DNA of 24,935 nt from CAZCDS01 sp964497585 (GCA_964497585.1 CAZCDS010000086.1:1-24935), one strand, 5' to 3'; counted from the stretch's first letter, positions 8,695-16,247 are shown. Numbers and translations are program-made. The notes: generated by a model not told the origin, from the sequence alone.

Positions 8695-9603
8695 TTATCC
8701 CTGAAAACAGCGCGTCACTACTTTGCGCCTCCCCGCCCACGTTCTGTATTCTTCGGCTGGATAGCCAAGCGTGATCACCGCATGTATTCGCTCGTCCTCG
8801 GGGATGCCCAGGACTCGCTGTATCGTCCGGTCGTTTCCCATGGCGCTCACGGCCATTCCGATAAGGCACGAACCGAGTCCCATGCTGTGAGCCACCAGAA
8901 GAATGTTTTGAGCAGCGAGAAGGGCGTCTTCCTTGGGAGTGGACGCCCGGGGCTTTGAGGCGATGACTATCAATGCAGGCGCCCCGTGGAAAAGACGGTC
9001 TCGGCCTGTTGTCCGCCACTCATTCACCATTTCTTTCACGATCGTATAGTATTCCCTGTAGTACTCGTCGAGTTCGGGTTTGCCGATCAACTTCATGAAG
9101 CTGCGCAAAAGGCCCTTTTCAGCCCTTCGGTTCAGCCTCTCGAAGAAATCGCCGACCCGTTCGGTGAGGGCCTCCACCGCTTGTTTCGTGGGGACTATGG
9201 TGAACGTCCACTGCTGGGAGTTTGTTCCCGAAGGGGCTAGAATTCCTATTTTCACAAGATCATCGAGCACAGCGCGATCCACAGGTCGGTCGTCGTAGTT
9301 ACGGCAGGAACGTCGTGAACCCATAAGACGAGCCAATTGCGGGGTGTCAAAGTCACCGTGAGGCAGCCACCGTTTGTCAGCCTCAAAGGTCGAGAAATCC
9401 GAAAGTCTTTCATCAATGGAGTTCACCCTAATCGCTTCCTCAGGGCAAACTGCCATGCAGTGGCCGCAATTGAGTGACATAGCGCCCGTCACCACAGCCT
9501 TTCCGTCTTCCAGAGATATGGTCCCCATGGGACAGACCTCGACGCACTGGCCGCACCCTACGCAGAGATCGGTGTCAATCACCGTTGTCACGTCAAAAGC
9601 CAT
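8695..9603 (-). CDS. Ferredoxin-nitroreductase fusion protein
   Basis: This 302-aa cytoplasmic flavoprotein probably reduces nitro, quinone or related substrates with electrons passed through Fe-S clusters. The start is the ATG at 9603 because AGGAGG lies 6 nt upstream; an upstream in-frame start at 9732 has no such site. The N-terminal ferredoxin part shows a full [4Fe-4S] motif, CVGCGQCVEVCP (C14, C17, C20, C24). The second motif, SLNCGHCMAVCP, has Ser43 where the first Cys is expected (C46, C49, C53 present). The nitroreductase domain follows at about 90-300, with the FMN-binding SRRSCRNYDDRPV near 96-108, APSGTNSQQW and HSMGLGSCLIGM. The fold and fusion are well known from anaerobic bacteria. 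The gene is convergent with the leader-bearing gene and is bracketed by two direct repeats. Confidence 0.92.
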   Translation of the reverse strand: MAFDVTTVIDTDLCVGCGQCVEVCPMGTISLEDGKAVVTGAMSLNCGHCMAVCPEEAIRVNSIDERLSDFSTFEADKRWLPHGDFDTPQLARLMGSRRSCRNYDDRPVDRAVLDDLVKIGILAPSGTNSQQWTFTIVPTKQAVEALTERVGDFFERLNRRAEKGLLRSFMKLIGKPELDEYYREYYTIVKEMVNEWRTTGRDRLFHGAPALIVIASKPRASTPKEDALLAAQNILLVAHSMGLGSCLIGMAVSAMGNDRTIQRVLGIPEDERIHAVITLGYPAEEYRTWAGRRKVVTRCFQG

Positions 9604-9926
9604 GAACATCCTCCTAAGACTGGAATTATGCTGCGGTCTGTCTTTCCATTTCGGGGCGTTTGACTCAGAATCCGGTCGCTCCAGAGTCCTCGTGGGACCC
9701 GAAAAGTCCCCGGCTGGTATCTCAAGGGGCATGAGGAGGGCAAAACCGGCTTCATCCTTCCGAAAAGGCTTCTCTCATCCTGTTTTTGAGCGTACCTCAC
9801 CGCACGCCTCTACGTCAACCGTTCTGGCTGCCGTGCTCGTCGAGGGGCTTGTCAGAGAGGGGTGGACTGTCAACCCCGGCCCCACCCGAGACATACTCTC
9901 GACCGCCCAATAACACAACGCGACGT

Positions 9927-9990
9927 GCTCAAATTTGCACGTTCGCGGTTCCAGAGTGTTCCCCTACCCGAGGGCACGCAAAATCGAAAT
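9927..9990 (+). repeat. Dispersed repeat core, copy 2
   Basis: The block begins GCTCAAATTTGCACGTTCGC and ends near CCCCTACCCGAGGGCACGC and AAAATCGAAAT. It is the best-preserved match to the inverted copy at 14010-14065, sharing GCTCAAATTT..ACGTTCGCGGTTC. Confidence 0.6.
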
Positions 9991-10033
9991 CTGGAGCTTC
10001 GGCCTGATAGCATTGCCAGATTCCGAGACAACG

Positions 10034-10046
10034 GTACAAATTGTAC
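10034..10046. promoter_or_regulatory. 13-bp perfect palindrome, operator-like
   Basis: GTACAA-A-TTGTAC is a perfect palindrome about 70 bp upstream of the -35 element of the ribbon-helix-helix gene. It is followed by AGTACT, itself palindromic. It could be a regulator binding site; the distance from the promoter makes this uncertain. Confidence 0.35.
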
Positions 10047-10114
10047 TAAGTACTAACACTAGCGAAGGGCAGCTCTGAGAGATCGGTGTCTCGGATGAGC
10101 TTACAAAATAGGGG

Positions 10115-10142
10115 TTGACAACTCGGAAATTTCTGGTATGAC
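10115..10142 (+). promoter_or_regulatory. Sigma70-type promoter for the RHH gene
   Basis: TTGACA (10115-10120), a 16-bp spacer and TATGAC (10137-10142) form a good sigma70 promoter. Transcription would start near 10149, giving a leader of only about 20 nt to the ATG at 10172, which is typical of a tightly autoregulated small repressor. Confidence 0.55.
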
Positions 10143-10171
10143 CATCACAAATTCACATGACGGAGGCGATT

Positions 10172-10351
10172 ATGCGCCGCGAACTATTAGGGGGACCAAC
10201 CCACCGCGTGACATTCAGCATCGGCAAACCTCAGCTCGAACAGCTTGACCGGTTTTGCTGGGCGAATCAGATGACACTGAGTGCCGTTGTACGGAGAGCG
10301 ATTGACGCACTGCTGCGCGGTGATATTCGATTGACACCAGTTACTGACTAG
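10172..10351 (+). CDS. Small ribbon-helix-helix (CopG/Arc-like) DNA-binding protein
   Basis: The 59-aa product contains one ribbon-helix-helix domain: a beta-strand (HRVTFSIGK), helix A (PQLEQLDRFCWANQ) and helix B after a turn (TLSAVVRRAIDALLRG). Such proteins bind operators as dimers and often repress plasmid or phage promoters, including their own. The ATG at 10172 is chosen because GGAGG lies 5 nt upstream; the ATG at 10157 has no such site. The gene stands directly upstream of the primase-polymerase gene, so control of replication copy number or of the element's transcription is a reasonable inference. Confidence 0.75.
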   Translation: MRRELLGGPTHRVTFSIGKPQLEQLDRFCWANQMTLSAVVRRAIDALLRGDIRLTPVTD

Positions 10352-10413
10352 GAATGGATTCCCGGGTGGGGACACCAGGCACATAGGGTGCCACAATTAA
10401 TTAGAGGAGGATT

Positions 10414-10539
10414 TTGTCCCCCGTCCCCAGAACGACGTCGACCGCGTACTGGCTGACGCGGTCAACAATTCGATTACCGGGCTCGCACGCCCTGGAATTT
10501 GTAGGCGCTGATGATGAAAACACTTTTACGTCCTATTGA
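10414..10539 (+). CDS. Possible 41-aa leader ORF overlapping the primase gene
   Basis: A TTG at 10414 follows AGAGGAGG (3 nt to GGAGG, slightly short) and opens a 41-residue frame (LSPVPRTTSTAYWLTRS...) that ends at TGA 10537-10539, overlapping the first 29 bases of the primase-polymerase gene in another frame. Because the primase ATG lacks a good ribosome binding site, translation of this small frame could deliver ribosomes to it. No homology is known to me; this is a weak call that rests on the SD and the overlap. Confidence 0.28.
   Translation: MSPVPRTTSTAYWLTRSTIRLPGSHALEFVGADDENTFTSY
10440..10463 (+). promoter_or_regulatory. 8-bp hairpin upstream of primase start
   Basis: GACCGCGT and ACGCGGTC form a perfect 8-bp stem with an 8-nt loop about 50 nt before the primase ATG. 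It lies in the would-be 5' leader or small ORF and could modulate translation or serve as a replication-associated structure. Confidence 0.35.
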
Positions 10540-11737
10540 CCGAAATGTCAACCCTTGTCTTGAGGCTGCGCTGCACGCGGCGAGGCTCGGGCTTCGGGTT
10601 CACCCGCTGCACGGAACAGAGGAGCACCGCTGTTTGTGCGGCAATCCTCAATGCCAGGCTCCCGGAAAGCACTCCATACTGAAGGGGTGGCAGGAACAGG
10701 CGACGGCCGATGAGGATACGATTCGCAAATGGTGGAATGACCATCCGGCCGCAAACATCGGGATTTTGACGGGGGTACATGGAGGCATCTTCGTCGTCGA
10801 CGTTGACGGAGAGGACGGACATAACGCGAAGGAGGAGCTGGAGCAGTGCTATGGACCGTTGCCTGACACATGGGAGTCAATCACTGCGCGAGGGCGTCAT
10901 ATTTTTTTCAAATATCCCGACAATGGCCATATAAAATCACGGGTTAACTGGCTCCCACAGGTCGACATCAAATCGGACGGTAACTACACTGTCGGCTCTG
11001 GTTCGCGGCACATCACCGCCTGGCGGTACGAATGGGAGGTGGGGACATATCCCGATGAAACACCACTGGCGAATCCCCCTGAATGGCTGATCGGGTTGCT
11101 GACGAAACGAAAACCGCGACAATCCCAGCAGGGCGTAGGATCACGGTTCATGAAGGTCATCACGCTCGGAATCCGTAATGACACGCTGTTTTCGGAGGCG
11201 TGTCGTTTTCGTGACAGAGGGCACAACGAAGAGGAGGTCCGTCACCATATCCACCTACGGAACTGGCACGACTGCCGGCCACCGTTAGAAGAGGGTGAGG
11301 CTGATCGAATCCTCAACAGTGCATTCGATTACGCCAAACGTCCGAGCGCAATACGCGGTCACTGTGAATCTGCCGAAGAACTCTTCGGCTTCCTTGCCAA
11401 AAAGTGTTTTGACGGCGGATGGTGGGAGGGGCGTGTTGAAGATATTGCCAAGGGCACAGGACTCAAACCCCGAACGATCCAGCGTCAGACGAAGAACCTG
11501 GAGCAGCTCGGGAAAGTGACCGTTCAGCCGGTGAGTGGACGGCCAAACCGCTACTACTGTCCAGCAAGCGCCGATCCACAGAACCGGCCGGAGACACAGG
11601 ATATTCAAGGGAACCCTGACAGGGGGGTGACAGGTCTACAATCTTTTTCTTATGAATCTGCTCCTACCAGCATTACAGCACGCGACGCGCCAAAACCGGA
11701 AAAAAGGGGCAAGCCTAAGCTGCGAATCGTTCGCTAA
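10511..11737 (+). CDS. Bifunctional primase-polymerase (Prim-Pol) replication protein
   Basis: The 408-aa protein has an N-terminal archaeo-eukaryotic primase/polymerase domain of the kind found in plasmids, phages and integrated elements. Visible features are the AALHAARLGLRVHPLHG start, a CLCGNPQCQAPGKH zinc-like motif (C41, C43, C48), the catalytic DVDG (D97, D99), a GRHIFFKYP motif (H130) and VDIKSDGNYTVGSGS. The C-terminus (about 290-390) reads like a winged HTH (VEDIAKGTGLKPRTIQRQTKNL). There is no helicase domain, so a host helicase or another factor would be needed. Start is the ATG at 10511 (or the next ATG at 10514). It sits between a ribbon-helix-helix gene and a gene bearing iteron-like repeats, which together look like a replication module of an integrated element. 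Confidence 0.88.
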   Translation: MMKTLLRPIDRNVNPCLEAALHAARLGLRVHPLHGTEEHRCLCGNPQCQAPGKHSILKGWQEQATADEDTIRKWWNDHPAANIGILTGVHGGIFVVDVDGEDGHNAKEELEQCYGPLPDTWESITARGRHIFFKYPDNGHIKSRVNWLPQVDIKSDGNYTVGSGSRHITAWRYEWEVGTYPDETPLANPPEWLIGLLTKRKPRQSQQGVGSRFMKVITLGIRNDTLFSEACRFRDRGHNEEEVRHHIHLRNWHDCRPPLEEGEADRILNSAFDYAKRPSAIRGHCESAEELFGFLAKKCFDGGWWEGRVEDIAKGTGLKPRTIQRQTKNLEQLGKVTVQPVSGRPNRYYCPASADPQNRPETQDIQGNPDRGVTGLQSFSYESAPTSITARDAPKPEKRGKPKLRIVR

Positions 11738-11753
11738 AATAAGGGGTTGCGAT

Positions 11754-12521
11754 ATGAGCAAGTTTGAGCAAAAGCAGTCTGAGACAATTGAGCGGGTCCG
11801 CTCCGTCGCGCGAGAACTTGGCCTTGTCGGCCGGTCGGGCGAATGGCTGATGCTCGGACACGAGCTAGACAAGCGAGGCATCCGGTGCCCCGTCCGAGGG
11901 TGGGGGTGCATCAAGCGCGTAAAGTGGATCGACAAGCAGGGCAGCGTGCGCTTGCAGAATTTCATCAAACGATATCTTCCCGACATACGAGAACGTGAGG
12001 CAGTGGGGCTCCTCGAATTCCCAGGCCGGGGACGCACGCCAGCCCCCATCTTTCAGGTGGACATCCCGATTCTTCAAGCCCGTCTCAGTGCAATCGCCAA
12101 CCAAGCGCTGCGGGACTGCAAAGACCCCGAGCTGCGGAGACGCCTTGAGGCCGTGGGCAGCTTTAACCCTGAGAGACGGCCGAGCCTGGCACCACAGAAA
12201 GCGCCGAAGGCAAGGAAGAGCAACGGCGCGGCGCAGGATTTGACCCCTGGCCGGTTGGACACTCCGGTTAGACAAGAGTGGTTAGCAAAAAAGGTTAGCA
12301 AAAAAGAGTCGGTTAGCAACCCGGTTAGACACAACGGGTTAGCAAACGGGAAGAGCGCTGCGTTGAATATCGCAGGATGGAGTGTCCGGAAAGATGGGAA
12401 AGGCTACTTTCGAGCCTATCGCAAGGTGGCCGGAAAGACGCGTTCCGTTTACCTGGGAAAGACGCTGCAAGGCGCTGAAGAGAAAATCTTGAAGGCCGAC
12501 AAGGCAACGCAATCGCCATGA
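11754..12521 (+). CDS. Putative DNA-binding protein of the replication module
   Basis: The ATG at 11754 is preceded by AAGGGG at 7 nt, giving 255 aa; the frame stays open upstream to 11652 without a start signal. The N-terminal half (residues 1-130) has a basic helical region (IERVRSVARELGLVGRSGEWLMLGHELDKRG, quoted in part) that I do not recognise. The C-terminus (about 205-245) reads as a beta-hairpin DNA-contact motif, GWSVRKDGKGYFRAY then GKTRSVYLGKTL, resembling short DNA-binding extensions seen in mobile-element proteins. Between them is a Lys-rich linker whose DNA consists of seven GGTTAGMA repeats. It starts 17 bp after the primase-polymerase gene, so the two are probably co-transcribed. 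Function is unknown; a replication accessory or initiator role is inference. Confidence 0.65.
   Translation: MSKFEQKQSETIERVRSVARELGLVGRSGEWLMLGHELDKRGIRCPVRGWGCIKRVKWIDKQGSVRLQNFIKRYLPDIREREAVGLLEFPGRGRTPAPIFQVDIPILQARLSAIANQALRDCKDPELRRRLEAVGSFNPERRPSLAPQKAPKARKSNGAAQDLTPGRLDTPVRQEWLAKKVSKKESVSNPVRHNGLANGKSAALNIAGWSVRKDGKGYFRAYRKVAGKTRSVYLGKTLQGAEEKILKADKATQSP
12253..12344 (+). repeat. Seven iteron-like GGTTAGMA repeats inside the gene
   Basis: GGTTRGMM octamers start at 12253 (GGTTGGAC), 12266, 12280, 12293, 12311, 12323 and 12337. Spacings are 13, 14, 13, 18, 12 and 14 bp, close to a helical turn, and all copies are in the same direction. The array encodes a low-complexity linker. Phased direct repeats next to a replication protein gene are the usual form of an origin iteron array. 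Confidence 0.6.
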
Positions 12522-12851
12522 AAGCCCCGACCTTTCCCCATTCCAGCCCAGCGATTTCCGGTGTCATCCACTGGCTCAACATTGCCGCGACGTGTTGGGG
12601 AGACGAGCACGGTGGAAAAGACGGTTGACGGAGTGACGGAGGGTGAGGTACGCTCAGAAAGCGGAATAATCGTCCTTTTTCAGCAACATGTCGGCGGTTT
12701 TGCCGTCCTCCTGCCTGTTGAGACACCATCCGGGGTGATTGCAGGTTGCAGGGACATACTGGCGAGACCGGATTCCGGGAAACACACGCCTGAATTGCGG
12801 AGCCGCGGCATAATTCCGGGTCCAGCACTGTGAACACGAAAGGAATACCGA
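12522..12851. other. Intergenic region, no supported gene
   Basis: This spacer separates the replication module from the molybdopterin-binding gene. It contains GCGGCATAATTCCGG at about 12806-12820, similar to GCCGCATAATTCCGG at about 7902-7916, suggesting another short dispersed repeat. A 90-codon frame (12561-12833) has no ribosome binding site and no recognisable content. Confidence 0.4.
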
Positions 12852-13871
12852 TTGAAAAGAAACAGAGTTCAAAAGGCCGTTGGAATGGCTCTAGCTCACG
12901 ACGTCACACGCATCGTTCCGGGGGAGTTCAAAGGTGTTGGATTCCGTAAGGGCCATATCATCAGAGAGGAAGACATTCCCGAACTGCTCAAAATCGGAAA
13001 ACAATCCGTATATGTTCTTGAAGTCGGTCCAAACAGCCTCCACGAGGATGATGCGGCTTTCAGGATTGCCAAAGCTATATCCGGTTCCGGGCTGTCTTGG
13101 TCGGAACCCAGGGAAGGGAAGATCACGTTTCTAAGTGATGTCAGAGGGATATTGAAGGTCAAACGACAGGCACTTCTTAAGATTAATCGTATGGAAAGCA
13201 TCATCGTGTCCACTCTCAAGAATAACTTTCCCTGCTCCGAGGATTTCGCCGTCGCAGCCACCAGAATCATCCCGCTAACAATTCAGCGGGGAAAAATAGA
13301 GAGATTGGAAGCAATCGCGGAAAAACATTGGCCTGTGATAAGTGTGCTTCCCTATCGCAGACTCAAGGTAGGAGCAGTCGTTACGGGATCAGAGGTCTAC
13401 AGCGGTCTGGTTGGTGACGGATTTGATCAGTATGTCGGGGCAAAAATCAAAGATTATGGTTCCGAAGTGGTTCAGAAAATAGTGACTCCCGACGGTACTG
13501 CTGAAATAGCGCAAGCCATCGGTACTCTTAAGGACCATGGGTGCGAACTCATTGTGACTACCGGCGGGCTTTCCGTAGATCCCGATGATGTTACCAGGCT
13601 GGGTGTAAAGCGGTCTGGAGCCCGTATAGTTGTTTACGGAAGTCCCATCCTACCAGGCGCAATGTTTCTGTATGCCGTGTTGGATGGCACGATCATCCTT
13701 GGTCTTCCTGCCTGCGTTTATTATCACCACGCTACCGTCTTCGACCTAATGCTCCCTCGGGTGCTCGCTGGAGATCCCATTACAAAGAATGACGTAGCAG
13801 CTCTCGGCCATGGCGGTTTCTGTTTGAACTGCAAAGAGTGCCGGTATCCCGTATGTCCATTCGGGAAATGA
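12852..13871 (+). CDS. MoeA/MogA-like molybdopterin-binding protein with Cys-rich tail
   Basis: This 339-aa protein starts at a TTG (12852) preceded by AAAGGAA. Residues about 170-320 form a MoCF-biosynthesis domain: YRRLKVGAVVTGSEVYSG (with the TGSE motif), then VTTGGLSVDPDD (the TTGG-S motif), and SPILPGAMFLYAVLDG. It most likely binds molybdopterin or its adenylylated form during molybdenum cofactor insertion. The N-terminal half is not the typical MoeA domain. The end carries CLNCKECRYPVC (C324, C327, C330, C335), a tetracysteine pattern for metal or Fe-S binding. Proteins of this layout occur in anaerobes near molybdoenzyme genes; none is in this window. The gene stands alone between two spacers. 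Confidence 0.85.
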   Translation: MKRNRVQKAVGMALAHDVTRIVPGEFKGVGFRKGHIIREEDIPELLKIGKQSVYVLEVGPNSLHEDDAAFRIAKAISGSGLSWSEPREGKITFLSDVRGILKVKRQALLKINRMESIIVSTLKNNFPCSEDFAVAATRIIPLTIQRGKIERLEAIAEKHWPVISVLPYRRLKVGAVVTGSEVYSGLVGDGFDQYVGAKIKDYGSEVVQKIVTPDGTAEIAQAIGTLKDHGCELIVTTGGLSVDPDDVTRLGVKRSGARIVVYGSPILPGAMFLYAVLDGTIILGLPACVYYHHATVFDLMLPRVLAGDPITKNDVAALGHGGFCLNCKECRYPVCPFGK

Positions 13872-14009
13872 TTGCTTCATCAACCCTTTCCAGATGGTGG
13901 AGCATAGTCGGGCCTTTTCGCAGAAGTTTTGATCCGTGCAGCGCGACCGGAAGTGTGCACTCTCTCGGAGACTGGGCCATAACATGGGACTTTGGACGCA
14001 AAAACGCCC

Positions 14010-14065
14010 TCGCGATGGCCGGACGTATAAAACCACTCGCGAACCGCGAACGTCGAAATTTGAGC
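14010..14065 (-). repeat. Dispersed repeat core, copy 3 (inverted)
   Basis: On the minus strand this reads GCTCAAATTTCGACGTTCGC and continues GGTTCGCGAGTGG, matching the copy at 9927-9990 over the first ~30 bases. Confidence 0.6.
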
Positions 14066-14153
14066 GCGTCGCCTGCCTGTAGTGGGGTCGTTCTGACACG
14101 TCCACGCGGTACCCGAAGTCACCGGACGCGCAAACCGAGTCTCTCGCCTCTTC

Positions 14154-14181
14154 TCTTTATTAAGAGTACATATAATAAAGA
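14154..14181 (+). terminator. AT-rich stem-loop
   Basis: TCTTTATT and AATAAAGA form a perfect 8-bp stem with a 12-nt loop, about 280 bp after the molybdopterin-binding gene. The stem is AT-rich and there is no following T-run, so terminator function is uncertain. Confidence 0.25.
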
Positions 14182-14635
14182 ACGGTGTCTCGTCTGTTCC
14201 CACACGTCACTAGGCTTTCAACCGAAGACAGGCCAGGACCGCGACGCGTTCCCATCTTCTCCCGCGGAACACTCAGGCCCATGGAAAACCGTCCTGGACA
14301 CGCATGAACCGCGACCGCGAGGAGTTGAAAGTCGGGAGCATTACCCGAGACATGGGTACCCGAAACCTGAACCCGCGCGCGTCCCCGCCTGGGAAAACTA
14401 TATGTTAGTAATTCGTGCCACAATGTCGGGCCAAAACTGACAAAGTCGGCTAGTAGAGTGCTGATGCGCAGATGGGGCCGGTGAGCGTATGCCGTGAGAT
14501 GCAGGTGGCACCGTTTAGCCCTCGCGAACGGGTCAACTTGAATTTGATTCGAGCCGTGGCTTTACAGCCAACGGGTTTGCCGTAAAGCGGAGTCGCCCGT
14601 TGACAAGTCGAAAAATCAGAGGAATAACGCATTCT

Positions 14636-14705
14636 GCGTCCAAAACCCTCCGGCTTTATGAGCAAAAGCCGTCCTATATCACAATGGAGCGGCTTGGGGG
14701 GTCAG
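14636..14705 (-). pseudogene. Remnant of the gene downstream of the barrel paralogue, copy 1
   Basis: On the minus strand the segment encodes T.QAAPL-stop-YRTAFAHKAGGFWTQ, which aligns with TLQTASSFYVAALAHKAGKFWMR encoded (split here for length) by 19478-19545. The DNA includes a stem-loop CGGCTTT-ATGAGCA-AAAGCCG (14651-14671) that is shared between the copies. An in-frame stop shows it is not functional. Both copies lie shortly after the stop codon of a barrel gene, so the barrel and this gene were once a duplicated pair. Confidence 0.5.
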
Positions 14706-14777
14706 ATTACAGATAATTCGGCGGCGCGCCAGGCAGGAACTATGGGCTCCGGGCCTGGTATGGTGGGGCTGCCCGTC

Positions 14778-14795
14778 AAAACGCCGTGATGGCGT
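14778..14795 (-). terminator. Possible intrinsic terminator of first barrel gene
   Basis: On the minus strand ACGCC-ATCAC-GGCGT is followed by TTT, 12 bp after the stop codon of the barrel gene. The stem is only 5 bp but GC-rich and the position is right. Confidence 0.4.
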
Positions 14796-14807
14796 ACGAG
14801 AGTGGGG

Positions 14808-16247
14808 CTAGGGATAATACAGTCGTTCGGTGACGATCACGGACACGCAGCCCGCTGAGGAATCGGGGTCGACGCCATAGACTACAATAGACGCAACGTG
14901 TGCGTGAGAGGGCCCGGGCCATCGATGGTAACAGTCATACGATGGGTTGAGCAGCCCGCTACGAGGCTGACTCGTGCATGGACCATCACAGGGTTCCGAA
15001 CAAAACAGTATTTGGGTCCTGCCTAAAGTGCCCTGTCTGGAGAAAAAGATGTGGTCGTAATATTGAATTATCATAGGACGGACGTTGAAGCATTGGCCCT
15101 CGTGCGGTAAAGTGGCCTTTGCGTGCAATGACCATGCGGCACGGATAACGGCATTCGCCGGGATGTCACAATTGGTCGGGCATGCCAATACTCCAGCGGA
15201 CGTCACGCGAGCCGAACTGGCCGGTGGGCCAATGTAGTTCCTGTCGACCTTTCTGCTGAGAAGACGCCTGAGGTTACGCGGGCTCTTGAATATGGGTTCC
15301 GGTGCAGTGAAGGGGCTCTCCCCACTGAATATCCTGGAAAACTGGATGCCCATGTTCACGAAGCCACCCACAGTATGGTACCAACCGTTCACCGGATCGT
15401 GGCCCACACCGCCTCGGAGACTGAATACCCCGCTCTTCGCTTTCAACTCGGCATCAGCATTGCTGCCGTATTGACTCGTGCCGATGTCGAAGCGGTACCC
15501 GGTCAGCTTCAGTCTCAGATCCGGGCCATCGGCTCCCAACTGCACGGAGTAGGCCACTGATGCGTCGTAATTGCGGGGACCGTTCCGAAAGGCGTTGATA
15601 ATGCTGTTGCGTCCCTGGAAGAGGTCACCGTAGAAGTTGAAGTTCAGCTCGACCAGATCGTTTCCGGCCCCGAGGGCAGCCATCTCAATACCGACTCCAC
15701 CTGAGCCGTACCACTGATCGGCCAGCTTGGTCGTGTCGCCAAAAGCGTTCACCCCGAGCAGAAGGTTGTCACCGAATATCTTGCGGTAGCCGCCGCCAAA
15801 GGAGAGGTCAATCCTGTCAGGGTACCCCCGCTCGGTCGTGGTGGTGTTCCCTGAGCTGAAGATATGCTGAAGGGTCTTCCCGAAGTTGGTGAACTCTGCG
15901 TGCGCCTCGCCAAAGGCAGCGCTGTCATAACTGGGGTATGCGGGGAGGACGTAATCGAAGGTCAAACGTCCGGTACTGATCACATTACCGAACTGGTACA
16001 GATACCCGATCTCCAGGTTGGAGATGCGGGGAAAGATGTCGCAGAACATTCCGCTGTTCAGGTACAGGGAATTCGACCCCTGGGGCAACCCTGCCGGGGT
16101 TCCCGGCATCCCGAACGGATTCGTCGGAGCAAGGTCGAGCCCCGCCTCCTGCACTAGTCCTTGAGCCAAAACCGAGCCCGCTAGGAAAGGAATGATGAGA
16201 ATAGCTAAGACACAGGCAGCAGGAGTCAAACAACGACCGGAAGACAT
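14808..16247 (-). CDS. Inverse-autotransporter-type outer-membrane barrel protein, paralogue 1
   Basis: The 479-aa product begins with a signal peptide (MSSGRCLTPAACVLAILI... ending SVLAQG). The mature N-terminus has GLDLAPTNPFGMPGTPAGLP and NSLYLNSGMF, shared with the paralogue at 19562-20926. The middle (about 60-320) shows alternating aromatic/polar strands with FGGGYRKIF then GDNLLLGVNAFGD and DQWYGSGGVG, the signature of the intimin/invasin-type barrel domain. The end of the barrel is PEPIFKSPRNLRRLL. The last ~150 residues are a different, cysteine-containing domain (CPTNCDIP, CSEPCDGPC) that would be exported through the barrel. The start is the ATG at 16247 because it gives the best signal peptide; a TTG at 16256 is possible. 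It is much shorter than classical invasins and has no Ig repeats. Confidence 0.75.
   Translation of the reverse strand: MSSGRCLTPAACVLAILIIPFLAGSVLAQGLVQEAGLDLAPTNPFGMPGTPAGLPQGSNSLYLNSGMFCDIFPRISNLEIGYLYQFGNVISTGRLTFDYVLPAYPSYDSAAFGEAHAEFTNFGKTLQHIFSSGNTTTTERGYPDRIDLSFGGGYRKIFGDNLLLGVNAFGDTTKLADQWYGSGGVGIEMAALGAGNDLVELNFNFYGDLFQGRNSIINAFRNGPRNYDASVAYSVQLGADGPDLRLKLTGYRFDIGTSQYGSNADAELKAKSGVFSLRGGVGHDPVNGWYHTVGGFVNMGIQFSRIFSGESPFTAPEPIFKSPRNLRRLLSRKVDRNYIGPPASSARVTSAGVLACPTNCDIPANAVIRAAWSLHAKATLPHEGQCFNVRPMIIQYYDHIFFSRQGTLGRTQILFCSEPCDGPCTSQPRSGLLNPSYDCYHRWPGPSHAHVASIVVYGVDPDSSAGCVSVIVTERLYYP

Larger units (their letters stand above)
9803..10046 (+). pseudogene. Degenerate copy of the leader-bearing gene's 3' end (direct repeat copy B)
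   Basis: Translated on the plus strand, this segment gives HASTSTVLAAVLVEG then LVREGWTVN, which aligns with HASPPSCWPLLVND then LVKESWTVK in the product of 7968-8552. After WTV the copy lacks about 110 bp, resumes at CGGCCCCACCCGAGAC, and ends with the same noncoding tail. There is no start codon, leader or ribosome binding site, so it is a remnant. It may mark a duplication event, or insertion of the nitroreductase gene between two repeats. Confidence 0.55.
13872..14450. other. Intergenic region with repeats, no gene
   Basis: No frame here has a convincing start. The region holds an inverted copy of the dispersed repeat (14010-14065) and an 8-bp stem TCTTTATT/AATAAAGA (14154-14181). The rest is unassigned; a match near 14085-14112 to the GTGGAC.GTCA block of copy B suggests degraded remnants of the same repeat family. 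Confidence 0.45.

Noticed and set aside
10508..10530. CTGATGATGAAAAC at the primase start, resembling CUGANGA plus GAAA
   Set aside because: There is no room for stem II between the blocks; this is just the two ATG codons of the gene start.
12253..12344. GGTTAGMA repeats considered as a CRISPR array
   Set aside because: Repeat unit is only 8 bp and spacers are 4-10 bp, far too short; no cas genes are nearby.
13838..14440. 200-codon plus-strand frame after the molybdopterin-binding gene
   Set aside because: Ser/Arg/Pro-rich, no ribosome binding site, overlaps the end of a real gene and covers the dispersed repeat.
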